Assembly: GCF_016236915.1 (NCBI RefSeq)
Contig: NZ_JAEHOK010000012.1
Span: 87,786-151,785, forward strand
Direction: 5' to 3'
Length of the DNA stretch: 64,000 nt
Source: Salegentibacter maritimus
GTDB taxonomy: Bacteria > Bacteroidota > Bacteroidia > Flavobacteriales > Flavobacteriaceae
Shown: piece after piece, positions 7,484 through 16,854 of the stretch
Layout: each line of letters begins with the position of its first letter
How positions within the stretch are numbered: position 1 is the stretch's first letter
Notes under the pieces: model-generated
Seen by the model: only the letters and a program-made list of their open reading frames with translations
Told to the model about the DNA's origin: nothing
Databases searched by the model: none
Program-made: the position numbers and the translations under genes

Positions 7484-10459
7484 TCATTCTACAATAAAGC
7501 GTTTCACTTTTCCAACCTCCCGGGTTCCCATTCTTACAAGATAAACTCCCCTTGCCGCATAAGACATATCCAGTTCGTACACATAGCCGCTACCCGAGTT
7601 TTGCACCTGGTTTTCCAACATTTTTTGTCCTAAAATATTATGTACCGTAATTCGCAAAGTTTCCTCATAATCGGTCTCCATTACAATTCTAAACTGCTGG
7701 TTCTCTTCTGAAACAACAATAAGTTCAGCTTCGTTTAAAATAAAGTCTTCAATATCTAAGGTAGAATCGGTAATATTTACAGAATAGTCGTGGGTTGTGC
7801 CATACTCCATAACCTCGCAAGGATTATTTAGATCCCCTTCAAAATCTACATCCCCTGCCCTAATTCTCAACAAGTGTTGGCCCAATTCTGCATCAGCCGG
7901 AATACTAAAATTTGTATCGTGCCATTCTCCTGCCGTAGGAATAATTTCTGAAGTTATTAAGCGCTCCTCATCACTAAAAACCGCATCGTCATTAAAATCT
8001 ATCCACATAGAAAAACGCTCGGCATTCTCAGCGGTTAATTCGCCAAATAAGGATTGTACCGAAACGGTAAACTCACTTTGGGAGCGATCTAAATTAGCAG
8101 AAAGACCAATAAAATCGGCATAGCCATTTCCGCAGGGAATACGTTCGTTAAGCACATTTTCCAACTCAAAAAAGAAAATTCCATCGCCATAACTACAATC
8201 GCCTCCTTCAGGAATACAATCTAAATTAGCAAGTGTTTTTACCGCGGTATCGTTGGTAGGGTCAAAATCGTTTGTTAAGCGCGTTCCCCCGGTAATCCTA
8301 TAGCTTCCGGAAGGAGAAATATCTGAAGTTTGGTTAAACGTGTATACCTCCAAACCTCCCACCGGCAGGGTTCCGTTAAAAACTTCCCTAACCGGGGTGT
8401 TATTTCCTATTTGATAGAATACCGGAAAATTTTGTTGTGGTTCCCCTCCAAAGTTTTCTATACTTATGCTTATCTCTTCTGAAGCACTAAAATTTTCTCC
8501 GGTTTGTGGTGCATCAATTGAAGTTACCCCAACATCGTTTGGAGGTAAGTTTTTAATAGAAGTAAGCAAGCTATCATTTTCAGCATTTTCATCTCCCGCC
8601 AAATTTGTACTAAAAACAAATTCATAGGTTCTCCCAACCTCCGAAAGATCGGCTTTTGCAGCAAAAGTAAATTCTGCCGAGCTCGTGGCAGGAATACTTT
8701 CTTCAAATATTTCGGTAATCTCGGGGCCACCATCTACGCTATAGCTTACTTCAAAATTAGATTGCGCATTGCGACCGTAGTTTCTTATTTTAATGGTAAT
8801 TTCTTCATTAGCACCCAAACTGGAATCTTCCGGACGTACCAAAGAAACCACGCCAAGATCGTTATCAAAATCTGGTGCAATTTTAAATACGCCTACGTGG
8901 TTTTTTCTTTCAGGACCTACAAAATACTCCCCATTATGCCAAAAAGTAAGCCCATCGGCAGGGTCTACGCTTAAATGTGCATAATCCCCATACCTGGAGT
9001 TAGGATTAGGGCTTTCGCCTTCAATAATACTTTGTTCCTCTATAGTCATAACTCCGGGCTCATCGTTTTTATATCTTCCTGTATAGCGTAAAGAGGGAAA
9101 AACCGGGTTTTGAGGATTATCGTTTAACACGGTATAACCAAGGGCAATATTACCCTCTTTATCCAAGCCAATACTGCCGCTAAACCTGTCGCTATTATCG
9201 GGGGCGTAAGTCCCCTCCTGATGAACACTCCAGGGACCACCATCGTTTTGTTGCCTAAGCTCATACCACCTTATTCCGGCGTGTTCTGCGGCACCAGGGT
9301 CTACATCTACTACAAAATTCATTACCACGGCATTATAGTCCTGGAAACGCCTATAGGTGGTCATATACATCATAGTGGCTTGCAACACATCAATTTCGGG
9401 AGTGTCGCTTCCCGGTTGCGCCAAATTTGAAAAAGAACCTCCATCAAAAGTGGCGATAAATGGTGAGACGCCCTGGGCCGAACCCAATTCCTGAGATTCA
9501 GCTATTGTGGAATTTGACGGATTATTCCAATCTACATTAATAAGCCAAAGTTTTAAATGGTCTTCGTTAACACCTGCCCAGGCATCGTCTTGAAGGTAAA
9601 CAATAGGGGAATTTCCTCGCGGTGGCAACTCCTTGCCTATAGCCGAAAAACCGGCAGGGCTATAAAAACCATTGGTTTGTATTCCGGGTAAAGGAAAAGA
9701 CATTATTTGCGCCGTTTGTCCCAAGAGCATTTTATCCCTTTCTAAAGCATATACAACCTGGCTGGTAGCTGCAGTTTGAGAGTTTTTATTGGTAGTAATA
9801 TAATAGCCGTCTCCCCAAACCGAGATTTTAGGATAATCTGGTAAGACCCCATTGGTTGTAAACCTATAGGTATACCACCCATCATTAACAGGATCTGGGC
9901 CTTGTGATACAGCAATTAAAAAGCTTTCTGGCGTATCGCTAAATTGTGAAATTATAAACCTATCGGCAAATTCATCATAAAGTATAATGGGGTCTCCCAG
10001 GGTTTCATTGGTAAACTCGCCACCTATGCTGGCTAAAGATGCCGGTTGTCTAATTTGATTACCCGATTTATCAAAAATTGAAAAAGCAGAATTCCAACCG
10101 TTTACGTAATGATTTGGGCCTGCAGCCCCCGTGGGGTCTGTGGGTGTGGCTTGTGTAGAAGCAGCTTCAAAAGTAAAATTAGGAGCTTTTACTGATATCT
10201 CTCCCATTTTTTGCTGAATTCCGGAGGTTTTAGCCTTTGGCAAACCTTTACCTGGCACAATTTTGTTGATACCTCTATTCCTGGGATTATAAATTTTGAA
10301 TTTCTTTTCGGGTGCAATTAATTTTCTCCTGGCCATCGCAGAAGAAGAAACCGCACTGGCAGAGTCTATGTAAACAGGACCCGAGCTTTCCCGCTCCTGA
10401 CCAATCACTGCCATCTGAAAACCAAAAATTAAAATTAATAGGAATATAATTCTTCTCAT
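7484..10459 (-). CDS. Large secreted T9SS cargo protein with CARDB-like and GEVED domains
   Basis: The 991-residue protein has a signal peptide (cleavage after about VIGQ, residue 21). A ~430-residue beta-propeller-like region follows, where phrases such as TQATPTDPTGAAGPNHYV and SVWGDGYYITTN resemble cell-surface proteins of this group. Two CARDB-like Ig repeats follow (NDLGVVSLVRPEDSS and NDVGVTSIDAPQTG), then a GEVED domain near residues 755-900 with the WIDFNDDAVF motif. The last ~80 residues are a type A T9SS sorting domain ending in KVKRFIVE. It should be exported by the type IX system and attached to or released from the surface. No catalytic motif was recognised; adhesion or carbohydrate contact is only a guess. 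Confidence 0.85.
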   Translation of the reverse strand: MRRIIFLLILIFGFQMAVIGQERESSGPVYIDSASAVSSSAMARRKLIAPEKKFKIYNPRNRGINKIVPGKGLPKAKTSGIQQKMGEISVKAPNFTFEAASTQATPTDPTGAAGPNHYVNGWNSAFSIFDKSGNQIRQPASLASIGGEFTNETLGDPIILYDEFADRFIISQFSDTPESFLIAVSQGPDPVNDGWYTYRFTTNGVLPDYPKISVWGDGYYITTNKNSQTAATSQVVYALERDKMLLGQTAQIMSFPLPGIQTNGFYSPAGFSAIGKELPPRGNSPIVYLQDDAWAGVNEDHLKLWLINVDWNNPSNSTIAESQELGSAQGVSPFIATFDGGSFSNLAQPGSDTPEIDVLQATMMYMTTYRRFQDYNAVVMNFVVDVDPGAAEHAGIRWYELRQQNDGGPWSVHQEGTYAPDNSDRFSGSIGLDKEGNIALGYTVLNDNPQNPVFPSLRYTGRYKNDEPGVMTIEEQSIIEGESPNPNSRYGDYAHLSVDPADGLTFWHNGEYFVGPERKNHVGVFKIAPDFDNDLGVVSLVRPEDSSLGANEEITIKIRNYGRNAQSNFEVSYSVDGGPEITEIFEESIPATSSAEFTFAAKADLSEVGRTYEFVFSTNLAGDENAENDSLLTSIKNLPPNDVGVTSIDAPQTGENFSASEEISISIENFGGEPQQNFPVFYQIGNNTPVREVFNGTLPVGGLEVYTFNQTSDISPSGSYRITGGTRLTNDFDPTNDTAVKTLANLDCIPEGGDCSYGDGIFFFELENVLNERIPCGNGYADFIGLSANLDRSQSEFTVSVQSLFGELTAENAERFSMWIDFNDDAVFSDEERLITSEIIPTAGEWHDTNFSIPADAELGQHLLRIRAGDVDFEGDLNNPCEVMEYGTTHDYSVNITDSTLDIEDFILNEAELIVVSEENQQFRIVMETDYEETLRITVHNILGQKMLENQVQNSGSGYVYELDMSYAARGVYLVRMGTREVGKVKRFIVE

Positions 10460-10510
10460 ATTGAAATAAGGCTTCTTTTACACTCTAAAAATAAGGATTC
10501 TATGCTTATC

Positions 10511-10547
10511 AAAAACAAAAGGAGCGATTATCTTAAACAATCGCTCC
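10511..10547 (-). terminator. Rho-independent terminator of glyS
   Basis: On the minus strand a 9-bp perfect stem (GGAGCGATT with AATCGCTCC, plus-strand arms 10521-10529 and 10539-10547) is followed by a T-rich tract at 10520-10511. It lies ~30 bp past the glyS stop codon. Confidence 0.85.
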
Positions 10548-10576
10548 TTCTTTATAATAAAAATTCCCTTTTTTAT

Positions 10577-12115
10577 TTATTTTTTTATCCAGCTTTTAAA
10601 ATCGACTTCCTGCTGAATAATATTTTTAAGCTCTGTAATGGCAACGCGCTTTTGCTCCATAGTATCTCTATGGCGAACAGTCACTTTTTTATCTTCAAGC
10701 GAATCGTGATCTACCGTAATACAAAGCGGGGTTCCCACAGCATCCTGGCGACGATACCTACGCCCAATAGCGTCTTTTTCGTCATATTGAACTCTAAAAT
10801 CCCATTTTAATTCTTCTACAATTTCCTGGGCAAGTTCTGGCAAACCATCTTTTTTAACCAAGGGAAGAACCGCTGCTTTGGTAGGAGCGAGTACAGCGGG
10901 TAATTTTAGTACCGTTCTGCTGGTACCACCCTCCAGCTCCTCTTCTTTTAAAGAGCCTGAAAAAACGGCTAAAAACATTCTATCTAAACCAATAGAAGTT
11001 TCAATTACATAAGGCACATAATTTTCTTTCATTTCAGGATCGTAAAAACGCAACTTCTTTCCAGAATGCTCTTCGTGCGCTTTTAAATCGAAATCTGTTC
11101 TTGAATGAATTCCTTCTAATTCCTTAAAGCCAAAAGGAAAATTAAATTCTATATCTGTAGCGGCATTCGCATAATGCGCCATTTTCTCGTGATCGTGGAA
11201 ACGATAATTTTCCTCTCCTAAACCTAAAGAAGCATGCCAATGCTGGCGGGTTTCTTTCCAATGTTCAAACCATTTTAACTCCTCGCCCGGGCGCACAAAA
11301 AATTGCATCTCCATTTGTTCGAATTCCCTCTGGCGGAAGATAAATTGTCTGGCTACAATTTCGTTTCTAAAAGCCTTTCCTATTTGGGCGATTCCAAAAG
11401 GAATCTTCATCCTACCTGTTTTTTGCACATTAGAAAAGTTTACGAAAATTCCCTGTGCCGTTTCAGGACGTAGGTATAAATCGGTAGCAGAATCGGCTGA
11501 AGCTCCCAATTTGGTTCCAAACATCAGGTTAAACTGCTTAACATCTGTCCAGTTTTTAGAACCGGTTTCGGGGCAGGCAATACCCAATTCTTCAATTAAT
11601 GCTTTTACATCGGCAAGGTCTTCATCGGTAAGTGATTTGGCCAAACGCTCCAGAATCTCCTTTTCTTCTTTTTTGTAACGAATAACCCTTGGGTTAGTAG
11701 TCACAAACTCCTCTTCATTAAATTTATCGCCAAAACGTTTCCTGGCCTTTGCTATTTCCTTTTGCGCCTTTTGATTGAGCTTTTCGGCATAATCTTCAAC
11801 CAAAACATCGGCCCTATAGCGTTTTTTAGAGTCTTTATTATCAATTAAAGGATCGTTAAAGGCATCTACGTGGCCGGAAGCCTTCCAGGTGGTTGGATGC
11901 ATTAAAATTGCCGCATCCAAACCAACGATGTTCTGGTGCAATTGCACCATGCTTTTCCACCAGTAATCTTTGATGTTTTTCTTTAATTCTGCTCCGTTTT
12001 GCCCGTAATCATAAACAGCACTTAAGCCGTCATAAATTTCACTCGATGCAAAAATATACCCATACTCTTTAGCATGGGATATTACATTTTTAAAAAAGTC
12101 TTCTTGTTTTGCCAT
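10577..12115 (-). CDS. glyS: Glycine--tRNA ligase (single-chain type)
   Basis: The 512-residue class II synthetase charges tRNA-Gly. It is the homodimeric alpha2 type (COG0423), not the alpha2beta2 GlyQ/GlyS enzyme of E. coli. Visible features are the N-terminal glycine-enzyme signature (SSEIYDGLSAVYDYGQNG), a motif 2 arginine segment (FRNEIVARQFIFRQREFEQME), the class II motif 3 (ETSIGLDRMFLAVF) near residue 375, and a C-terminal anticodon-binding domain (DEKDAIGRRYRRQDAVGTP). The length is normal. It stands alone between two terminators. Confidence 0.97.
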   Translation of the reverse strand: MAKQEDFFKNVISHAKEYGYIFASSEIYDGLSAVYDYGQNGAELKKNIKDYWWKSMVQLHQNIVGLDAAILMHPTTWKASGHVDAFNDPLIDNKDSKKRYRADVLVEDYAEKLNQKAQKEIAKARKRFGDKFNEEEFVTTNPRVIRYKKEEKEILERLAKSLTDEDLADVKALIEELGIACPETGSKNWTDVKQFNLMFGTKLGASADSATDLYLRPETAQGIFVNFSNVQKTGRMKIPFGIAQIGKAFRNEIVARQFIFRQREFEQMEMQFFVRPGEELKWFEHWKETRQHWHASLGLGEENYRFHDHEKMAHYANAATDIEFNFPFGFKELEGIHSRTDFDLKAHEEHSGKKLRFYDPEMKENYVPYVIETSIGLDRMFLAVFSGSLKEEELEGGTSRTVLKLPAVLAPTKAAVLPLVKKDGLPELAQEIVEELKWDFRVQYDEKDAIGRRYRRQDAVGTPLCITVDHDSLEDKKVTVRHRDTMEQKRVAITELKNIIQQEVDFKSWIKK

Positions 12116-12120
12116 AGCGC

Positions 12121-12157
12121 AAAAATAAAAAAACCGCCCTGATAAACAGCAGGGCGG
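12121..12157 (-). terminator. Rho-independent terminator of the coiled-coil protein gene
   Basis: A perfect 8-bp GC-rich stem (CCGCCCTG with CAGGGCGG, plus-strand arms 12134-12141 and 12150-12157) is followed on the minus strand by a run of T at 12133-12121. It lies between the stop of the gene at 12179 and the start of glyS, so glyS must have its own promoter within or after this short gap. Confidence 0.85.
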
Positions 12158-12178
12158 ACTTTGATTTTTAAGTTTTAA

Positions 12179-13063
12179 TTATTTTAAGTTAAAAGAGGCT
12201 GTTCCCAATAAAGTTGCATTTGCATAAACATAGACTTTATAGGTACCTTCAAGCAATTTATCTTCCTGGGTATTGGCCAGTAAACAAACGTCAAGTTCGT
12301 TATTTTCGTAGTATACTTTTGAAGCAGCACTATAAACCATAGCCCCACCTTCGTGTTCTACTACAATTTCGTCGCCTACCAATTCATTCTCTGGATTGTA
12401 AACCTGTACATACATGTTTCTTTCGCCGGGGCCGGCAAGATCGTTGGCGGTAATGGTAAAACAGGTTCTTACCTGGTCTATTCTTCGGGTACGATCGTTT
12501 TCTACCAATTTTCCGCTATTTCTTACAATTACCCCTTCCCCGCGAAGATTTGTTATCTTTAATTGGGCTGCCCGGTCTACTTTATTTGCAAGGTCCTGGT
12601 TTGTAGTTTGCAAAGAATCAGATATACGGGTGCGTTCTTCTAAAATCACGTTGGTACTGTCTAGAGTTTGGGACATCATCTGGTTTTGGCGGTTCAAACT
12701 ATCTACCACTCTAAACAAACGTTCTTTTTCGGCTTTAAGGTTTCCTATTTCACGACGATAGCGCGATATTAAAACCAGGTTGGCTTCATTTTCCTCAACC
12801 GAATCTAATAAACGCTCAATTCTATCCCTTGCGTCTACCAGATTTTGATCCATAATTTCATTTTCCTCAATGGCCTCATCGTATTTAACGATTAAATCAT
12901 TAAGTTCATCTTCTATTACCTGCTTTTCCTTGGTAAGAATTGCTTTATTTTCTTTCTCTTCGTTGTAGAATTTAATTGTATAAATACCTAAGGCCAGCAA
13001 AGCCACGGCTAAAACTCCCGTTAAGATCTTAAGCGCTGTGTTATTCTTCTTTTCGGTCATCAT
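12179..13063 (-). CDS. Membrane-anchored coiled-coil protein of unknown function
   Basis: The 294-residue protein has a short basic N-terminus and one transmembrane helix (ILTGVLAVALLALGIYTI, about 13-30). A coiled coil of ~140 residues follows, then a compact ~110-residue C-terminal beta domain (ITNLRGEGVIVRNSGKLVENDRTRR onward). There is no signal cleavage site, so it is probably anchored in the inner membrane with the coil and beta domain in the periplasm. Homology names such as SMC-like would reflect only the coiled coil. I do not recognise a function. It has its own terminator and is divergent from the comF-like gene. Confidence 0.7.
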   Translation of the reverse strand: MMTEKKNNTALKILTGVLAVALLALGIYTIKFYNEEKENKAILTKEKQVIEDELNDLIVKYDEAIEENEIMDQNLVDARDRIERLLDSVEENEANLVLISRYRREIGNLKAEKERLFRVVDSLNRQNQMMSQTLDSTNVILEERTRISDSLQTTNQDLANKVDRAAQLKITNLRGEGVIVRNSGKLVENDRTRRIDQVRTCFTITANDLAGPGERNMYVQVYNPENELVGDEIVVEHEGGAMVYSAASKVYYENNELDVCLLANTQEDKLLEGTYKVYVYANATLLGTASFNLK

Positions 13064-13124
13064 AGTAATAATATTTGTTTGTAAATTTAGGAGATTATCA
13101 AGGCAACCTACAAGGACTTAACAA

Positions 13125-13805
13125 ATGTTTCACGATTTAACAAACCTGTTCTATCCAAAAATATGCAATTGCTGTGACACCCAGCTTTTAAAAGCTGAAA
13201 AAGTAATTTGTACTGCTTGTTTACATCAACTTCCAACTACTAATTATCATTTAGATAACGAGAACACGACAAAAAAAGTATTTGATGCCCGTCTAAGTCT
13301 TGAAAATGCTACTTCGTTGCTATATTTTAGAAAAAAAGGGTTGGTACAAAAGCTTATTCATAATTTAAAATACAGGAAACAGGAAGATGTCGGGTATTTT
13401 CTTGGCAACTGGCTTGGAGACCAATTGGCTTCCCATCCAGGGTTTAGCAATGTTGATTGTGTGCTTCCGGTACCGCTTCATCACAAAAAATTAAAGAAAA
13501 GGGGATTTAATCAGGTAGCTGCTTTTAGCAAAGTACTCGCCAACAAGTTAAACGCAAAGTATATAGACGATGTACTGGTAAAGAAATCTGGTTCCCGAAC
13601 TCAAACATTAAAAAAACGACTGGGAAGATGGGGAGTTATAGATGCCACTTTTATGATAGAAAACCAAAAAAAGCTAGAAAACAAACACTTGCTTCTGGTA
13701 GACGACCTCGTTACTACCGGTGCAACCCTGGAAGCTTGCGGAAACAAACTCCTTCAAATTAAAAATACTAAATTAAGTATTGCCACAATGGCAATTACAG
13801 ACTGA
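13125..13805 (+). CDS. ComF-family phosphoribosyltransferase-like protein
   Basis: The 226-residue protein has an N-terminal zinc-ribbon (CNCC near residue 14 and CTAC near residue 31) and a C-terminal phosphoribosyltransferase fold with the PRPP-loop LLLVDDLVTTGAT near residue 190. The central segment VLPVPLHHKKLKKRGFNQ is the classic ComF/GntX signature. ComF proteins support uptake or processing of transforming DNA in competent bacteria, although in most species the role is untested. It is divergently transcribed from the coiled-coil gene. Confidence 0.9.
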   Translation: MFHDLTNLFYPKICNCCDTQLLKAEKVICTACLHQLPTTNYHLDNENTTKKVFDARLSLENATSLLYFRKKGLVQKLIHNLKYRKQEDVGYFLGNWLGDQLASHPGFSNVDCVLPVPLHHKKLKKRGFNQVAAFSKVLANKLNAKYIDDVLVKKSGSRTQTLKKRLGRWGVIDATFMIENQKKLENKHLLLVDDLVTTGATLEACGNKLLQIKNTKLSIATMAITD

Positions 13806-13863
13806 TACACACGTTAAAACCTAAAATAATTGTTTCTTTGCTATTAGATTTCATTTTTTTATT

Positions 13864-15477
13864 ATGCTGAAGAGAATTCCTGGAATTTTAATAGTTGCCG
13901 TATTGGTTTTGTTGTGCGTGCAATGCGCAAAAAAAGGAATGCCGGAAGGTGGACCTAAAGATGAAGAGCCCCCAAAATTTATTCGAGCAACTCCCGAAAA
14001 CTATAATACTAATTTCAATGCAGATGAAATTAGGATATTTTTTAATGAGTACATAAAACTGGAAGACGCTAGGCAACAAGTAGTTATTTCACCGCCTATA
14101 GAACCACGCCCGGCCATGGTGCCTATGGGTTCGGCTCGTAAAGATGTGCGCATACAAAACCTGGACTCCCTACAGCCAAACACCACTTACACCATTAATT
14201 TTGGAAAAAGCATTGTAGATAACAACGAAGGCAATCCCCTTCCTTACTTTAAATACGTATTCTCTACGGGAGATTACCTGGATTCTTTAAAAGTTTCAGG
14301 AAGTATAAAAGATGCCAACCTAAAGGCTCCGTCAGAATTTATTTCTATTTTTTTATACGAGGTAGATTCTACTTTTTCTGATTCGTTGGTATATAAAGAA
14401 ACACCAAGGTATATTACCTATACGCTAGACAGTACTGTAAACTTTGAGCTGGAAAACCTTAAAGAGGGAACTTACCAAATACTTGCTGTAGAAGACAAAA
14501 ACGATAATTATAATTTTAACCCCAAAACCGAGAAAATAGGATTTATAGAGAACTATATCACCCTCCCAACAGATTCTACCTACGAGATTAGCATTTTTAA
14601 AGAAAATCTGGAGTTTGAAGCCGAACGTCCCAAATTATTAAAAGGCAATCAAATACTTTTTGGTTATCAGGGTTCTAAAGGTGTAGACAGTGTTAAGATT
14701 AATCTATTAACCCCTAAACCGCAAGGTTTTCAATCTAGAATTGTAAAAGATCGCGAAACCGATACTCTTTACTACTGGTACAATATTAGACCTGAAAATG
14801 ACAGTCTTTCTTTTGAGGTGGTGAGCCCAACACGACGTGACACCTTATTTACAAAAATAGCTGAAGCCGAAAGGGATTCCTTAAAGTTAAACGCAAACCC
14901 GACAGGTACAATTGCATTCCAGGAAAATTACCGATTACAGGCAAACACACCTATTACAGAGTTTAATAAAGAATTAATTAGCATTATGGATGCTGATTCC
15001 AGTCTGGTAAACTTTGATGCCGAAATACGAAACCTTGAAAACGAAATTATAATCTCATTCGATAAAGAAGAAAGCAGTAAATATGAGGTAACGACATTGC
15101 CCGGTGCAGTAACCGACCTCTTTGGTGATACCAACGATACCATTAAAAGTAGCCTTAGCACCAAATCTTACGCAGATTATGGAAGTATTATTTTAACACT
15201 TCAAAATGTAAATCGGTATCCAATTATAGTACAGCTCACTAACGAAAAAGGCGAAGTACAGCACGAACATTACGCCACCGGAGGAAATAATTTTCATTTC
15301 CGTTTTCTAAAACCGGGAAAAAACCTAATCAGGGTAATTTTTGACGATAATGAAAACCAGAAATGGGATACCGGAAATTATCTTAAGAGAATCCAACCCG
15401 AAGAAATCCAATATTATAGGGATACGGTAGAGGTAAGGTCTAACTGGGATATTTCAGAGACTTTTATTTTAAAATAA
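13864..15477 (+). CDS. Lipoprotein with N-terminal SbsA/Big_5 Ig-like domain
   Basis: The 537-residue protein carries a lipobox (LLCVQC, C21). Residues ~35-140 look like a Big_5/SbsA Ig-like domain (PPKFIRATPENYNTNF then NEIRIFFNEYIKLED-type strands and LQPNTTYTINFGKSIVDNNEG). The rest is beta-rich with no enzyme motif, including LPGAVTDLFG, which resembles a second Ig-like repeat. It should sit on the outer membrane. The role is unknown; adhesion or envelope structure would fit. The last 14 bases overlap the convergent nitrilase gene in an AT palindrome, so both proteins end in TFILK. Confidence 0.8.
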   Translation: MLKRIPGILIVAVLVLLCVQCAKKGMPEGGPKDEEPPKFIRATPENYNTNFNADEIRIFFNEYIKLEDARQQVVISPPIEPRPAMVPMGSARKDVRIQNLDSLQPNTTYTINFGKSIVDNNEGNPLPYFKYVFSTGDYLDSLKVSGSIKDANLKAPSEFISIFLYEVDSTFSDSLVYKETPRYITYTLDSTVNFELENLKEGTYQILAVEDKNDNYNFNPKTEKIGFIENYITLPTDSTYEISIFKENLEFEAERPKLLKGNQILFGYQGSKGVDSVKINLLTPKPQGFQSRIVKDRETDTLYYWYNIRPENDSLSFEVVSPTRRDTLFTKIAEAERDSLKLNANPTGTIAFQENYRLQANTPITEFNKELISIMDADSSLVNFDAEIRNLENEIIISFDKEESSKYEVTTLPGAVTDLFGDTNDTIKSSLSTKSYADYGSIILTLQNVNRYPIIVQLTNEKGEVQHEHYATGGNNFHFRFLKPGKNLIRVIFDDNENQKWDTGNYLKRIQPEEIQYYRDTVEVRSNWDISETFILK

Positions 15478-16243
15478 ATGTATCCCGATCCTGAAGGAAT
15501 TTAAAATGACTTCGGGTTTCCATTAATTGTTGTTTATCCAGGCTAACTTCCTTTACAAAGGCTTCTTCCCTGTTTAACTCGGTTAGATTTTGGCCTAATC
15601 CGTCATAAACTGCGCTATGCCCATTGTATTCGGCTTTATTCCCATCGTTTCCGGTTCGGTTTACCCCAATGCAGTAACTCATATTCTCTATGGCCCTTGC
15701 CTTTAAAAGTGTATCCCAGGCAAAAACCCGTTTCTTTGGCCAGTTGGCAACATAAATTAGCAAATCGTAATCTTCGGTGTTCCTTGAAAAAACAGGGAAC
15801 CTTAGGTCATAACAAACCAGTGGGCAAATCTTCCAGCCTTTATACTCAACCACCAACCTATTTTTTCCGGCGGTATAGGTTTTATGTTCGTTGGCCAAAG
15901 TAAAGGTGTGACGTTTATCATAGGTTTTATAAGTTCCGTCAGGAAAAACGAAGAAAAGCCTATTAAAATAATTATCATTTTCGGTAATGATTAGGCTTCC
16001 GGTTACCGCAGCATCTTTCAGTTTTGCAATTTCGCGCATCCACTGTAAACTTAAACCATCGGTCTTTTCTGCCAGTTTTTCGGCATTCATACTAAAGCCT
16101 GTGGTAAACATTTCGGGTAGTACAATTAGATCTACATCTTCAGAAATCGCTTTAATTTCTTCTGAAAACAAACTACGATTAGCTTGCGGATCTTCCCATT
16201 TTAAATTAGCCTGTATTATTGCAGTATTTAGTTTTTGTGCCAT
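15464..16243 (-). CDS. Nitrilase-superfamily amidohydrolase (omega-amidase YafV-like)
   Basis: The 259-residue cytoplasmic enzyme has the complete nitrilase triad Glu44 (VLPEMF), Lys110 (YDKRHTF) and Cys144 (LVCYDLRFP), numbered from the ATG at 16243. That start was chosen over a TTG five codons upstream. The YDKRHTFTLANEH and NWPKKR segments are typical of the YafV/omega-amidase branch, which hydrolyses alpha-ketoglutaramate or ketosuccinamate in glutamine and methionine salvage. The substrate is inferred from the family. It is convergent with the Ig-like lipoprotein gene. Confidence 0.92.
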   Translation of the reverse strand: MAQKLNTAIIQANLKWEDPQANRSLFSEEIKAISEDVDLIVLPEMFTTGFSMNAEKLAEKTDGLSLQWMREIAKLKDAAVTGSLIITENDNYFNRLFFVFPDGTYKTYDKRHTFTLANEHKTYTAGKNRLVVEYKGWKICPLVCYDLRFPVFSRNTEDYDLLIYVANWPKKRVFAWDTLLKARAIENMSYCIGVNRTGNDGNKAEYNGHSAVYDGLGQNLTELNREEAFVKEVSLDKQQLMETRSHFKFLQDRDTFILK

Positions 16244-16344
16244 ACCCAAAATTACCAATTTTTAAATTCCTGCTGCTAAATCATTGTTAAACAATTGTAG
16301 AAAACTCACATTATAAATAGTTTTAAGATGTAAAAATTGAAATC

Positions 16345-16854
16345 ATGAAAGTACAAGATTTATTACAGAAAGATTCTTATTCTAAAGCGGCAGGCAGAGG
16401 TTTACTGGCAGGCGTTATTGGCGGATTGGCTGGTACGGCAGTAAAAAGCCTTGTAGAGCATTTTTTGCCCGTGCGGAAAGTTGAACAACGCTCAGCCCAA
16501 ATACAAATTGTAGACGATCTTTCTACCAAAATAACCGGCTCTCCGGTTAGTGTTCAAAACGAAGAACTTGCCGAGCAACTTGTAAACTTCCCAATTGGAG
16601 CCACTGTTGGCGCTGCATACGGTTTTGGCAAAAAAGACAATAAAGAATTAAATATTAAAGATGGGATTATTTTAGGTGGTTCTACCTGGGTTTCTACCCA
16701 TGAAACCTCGCTTCCTCTAATGGGCCTGGAACCAAAACCAACCGATGTTCCTTTAAAAATGCAGTTTAATGAACTATTTGCACACGTTCTTTTTGGCATT
16801 ACAACCGAAGTTGTTCGTAGCACCGTACTACATAGATTAAACGAAAGGGATTAG
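16345..16854 (+). CDS. YagU/DUF1440-like membrane protein
   Basis: The 169-residue protein has Gly/Ala-rich hydrophobic segments (GLLAGVIGGLAGTAVKSLVEHFLP near the start, NFPIGATVGAAYGFG in the middle) and a C-terminal amphipathic stretch ending in a charged tail. This resembles the YagU/DUF1440 family of small inner-membrane proteins, linked to acid resistance in E. coli. The function here is unknown. Its stop codon overlaps the convergent helicase stop by four bases (16851-16854). Confidence 0.6.
   Translation: MKVQDLLQKDSYSKAAGRGLLAGVIGGLAGTAVKSLVEHFLPVRKVEQRSAQIQIVDDLSTKITGSPVSVQNEELAEQLVNFPIGATVGAAYGFGKKDNKELNIKDGIILGGSTWVSTHETSLPLMGLEPKPTDVPLKMQFNELFAHVLFGITTEVVRSTVLHRLNERD

Noticed and set aside
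8524..8733. Short minus-strand frames inside the T9SS protein gene, and similar frames on both strands inside other genes
   Set aside because: They are alternative-frame shadows of long, well-supported genes and have low-complexity or random-looking translations.
7484..10459. A peptidase or glycosidase function for the T9SS protein
   Set aside because: No catalytic motif was found in the propeller-like region, so only the secretion and domain layout are claimed.
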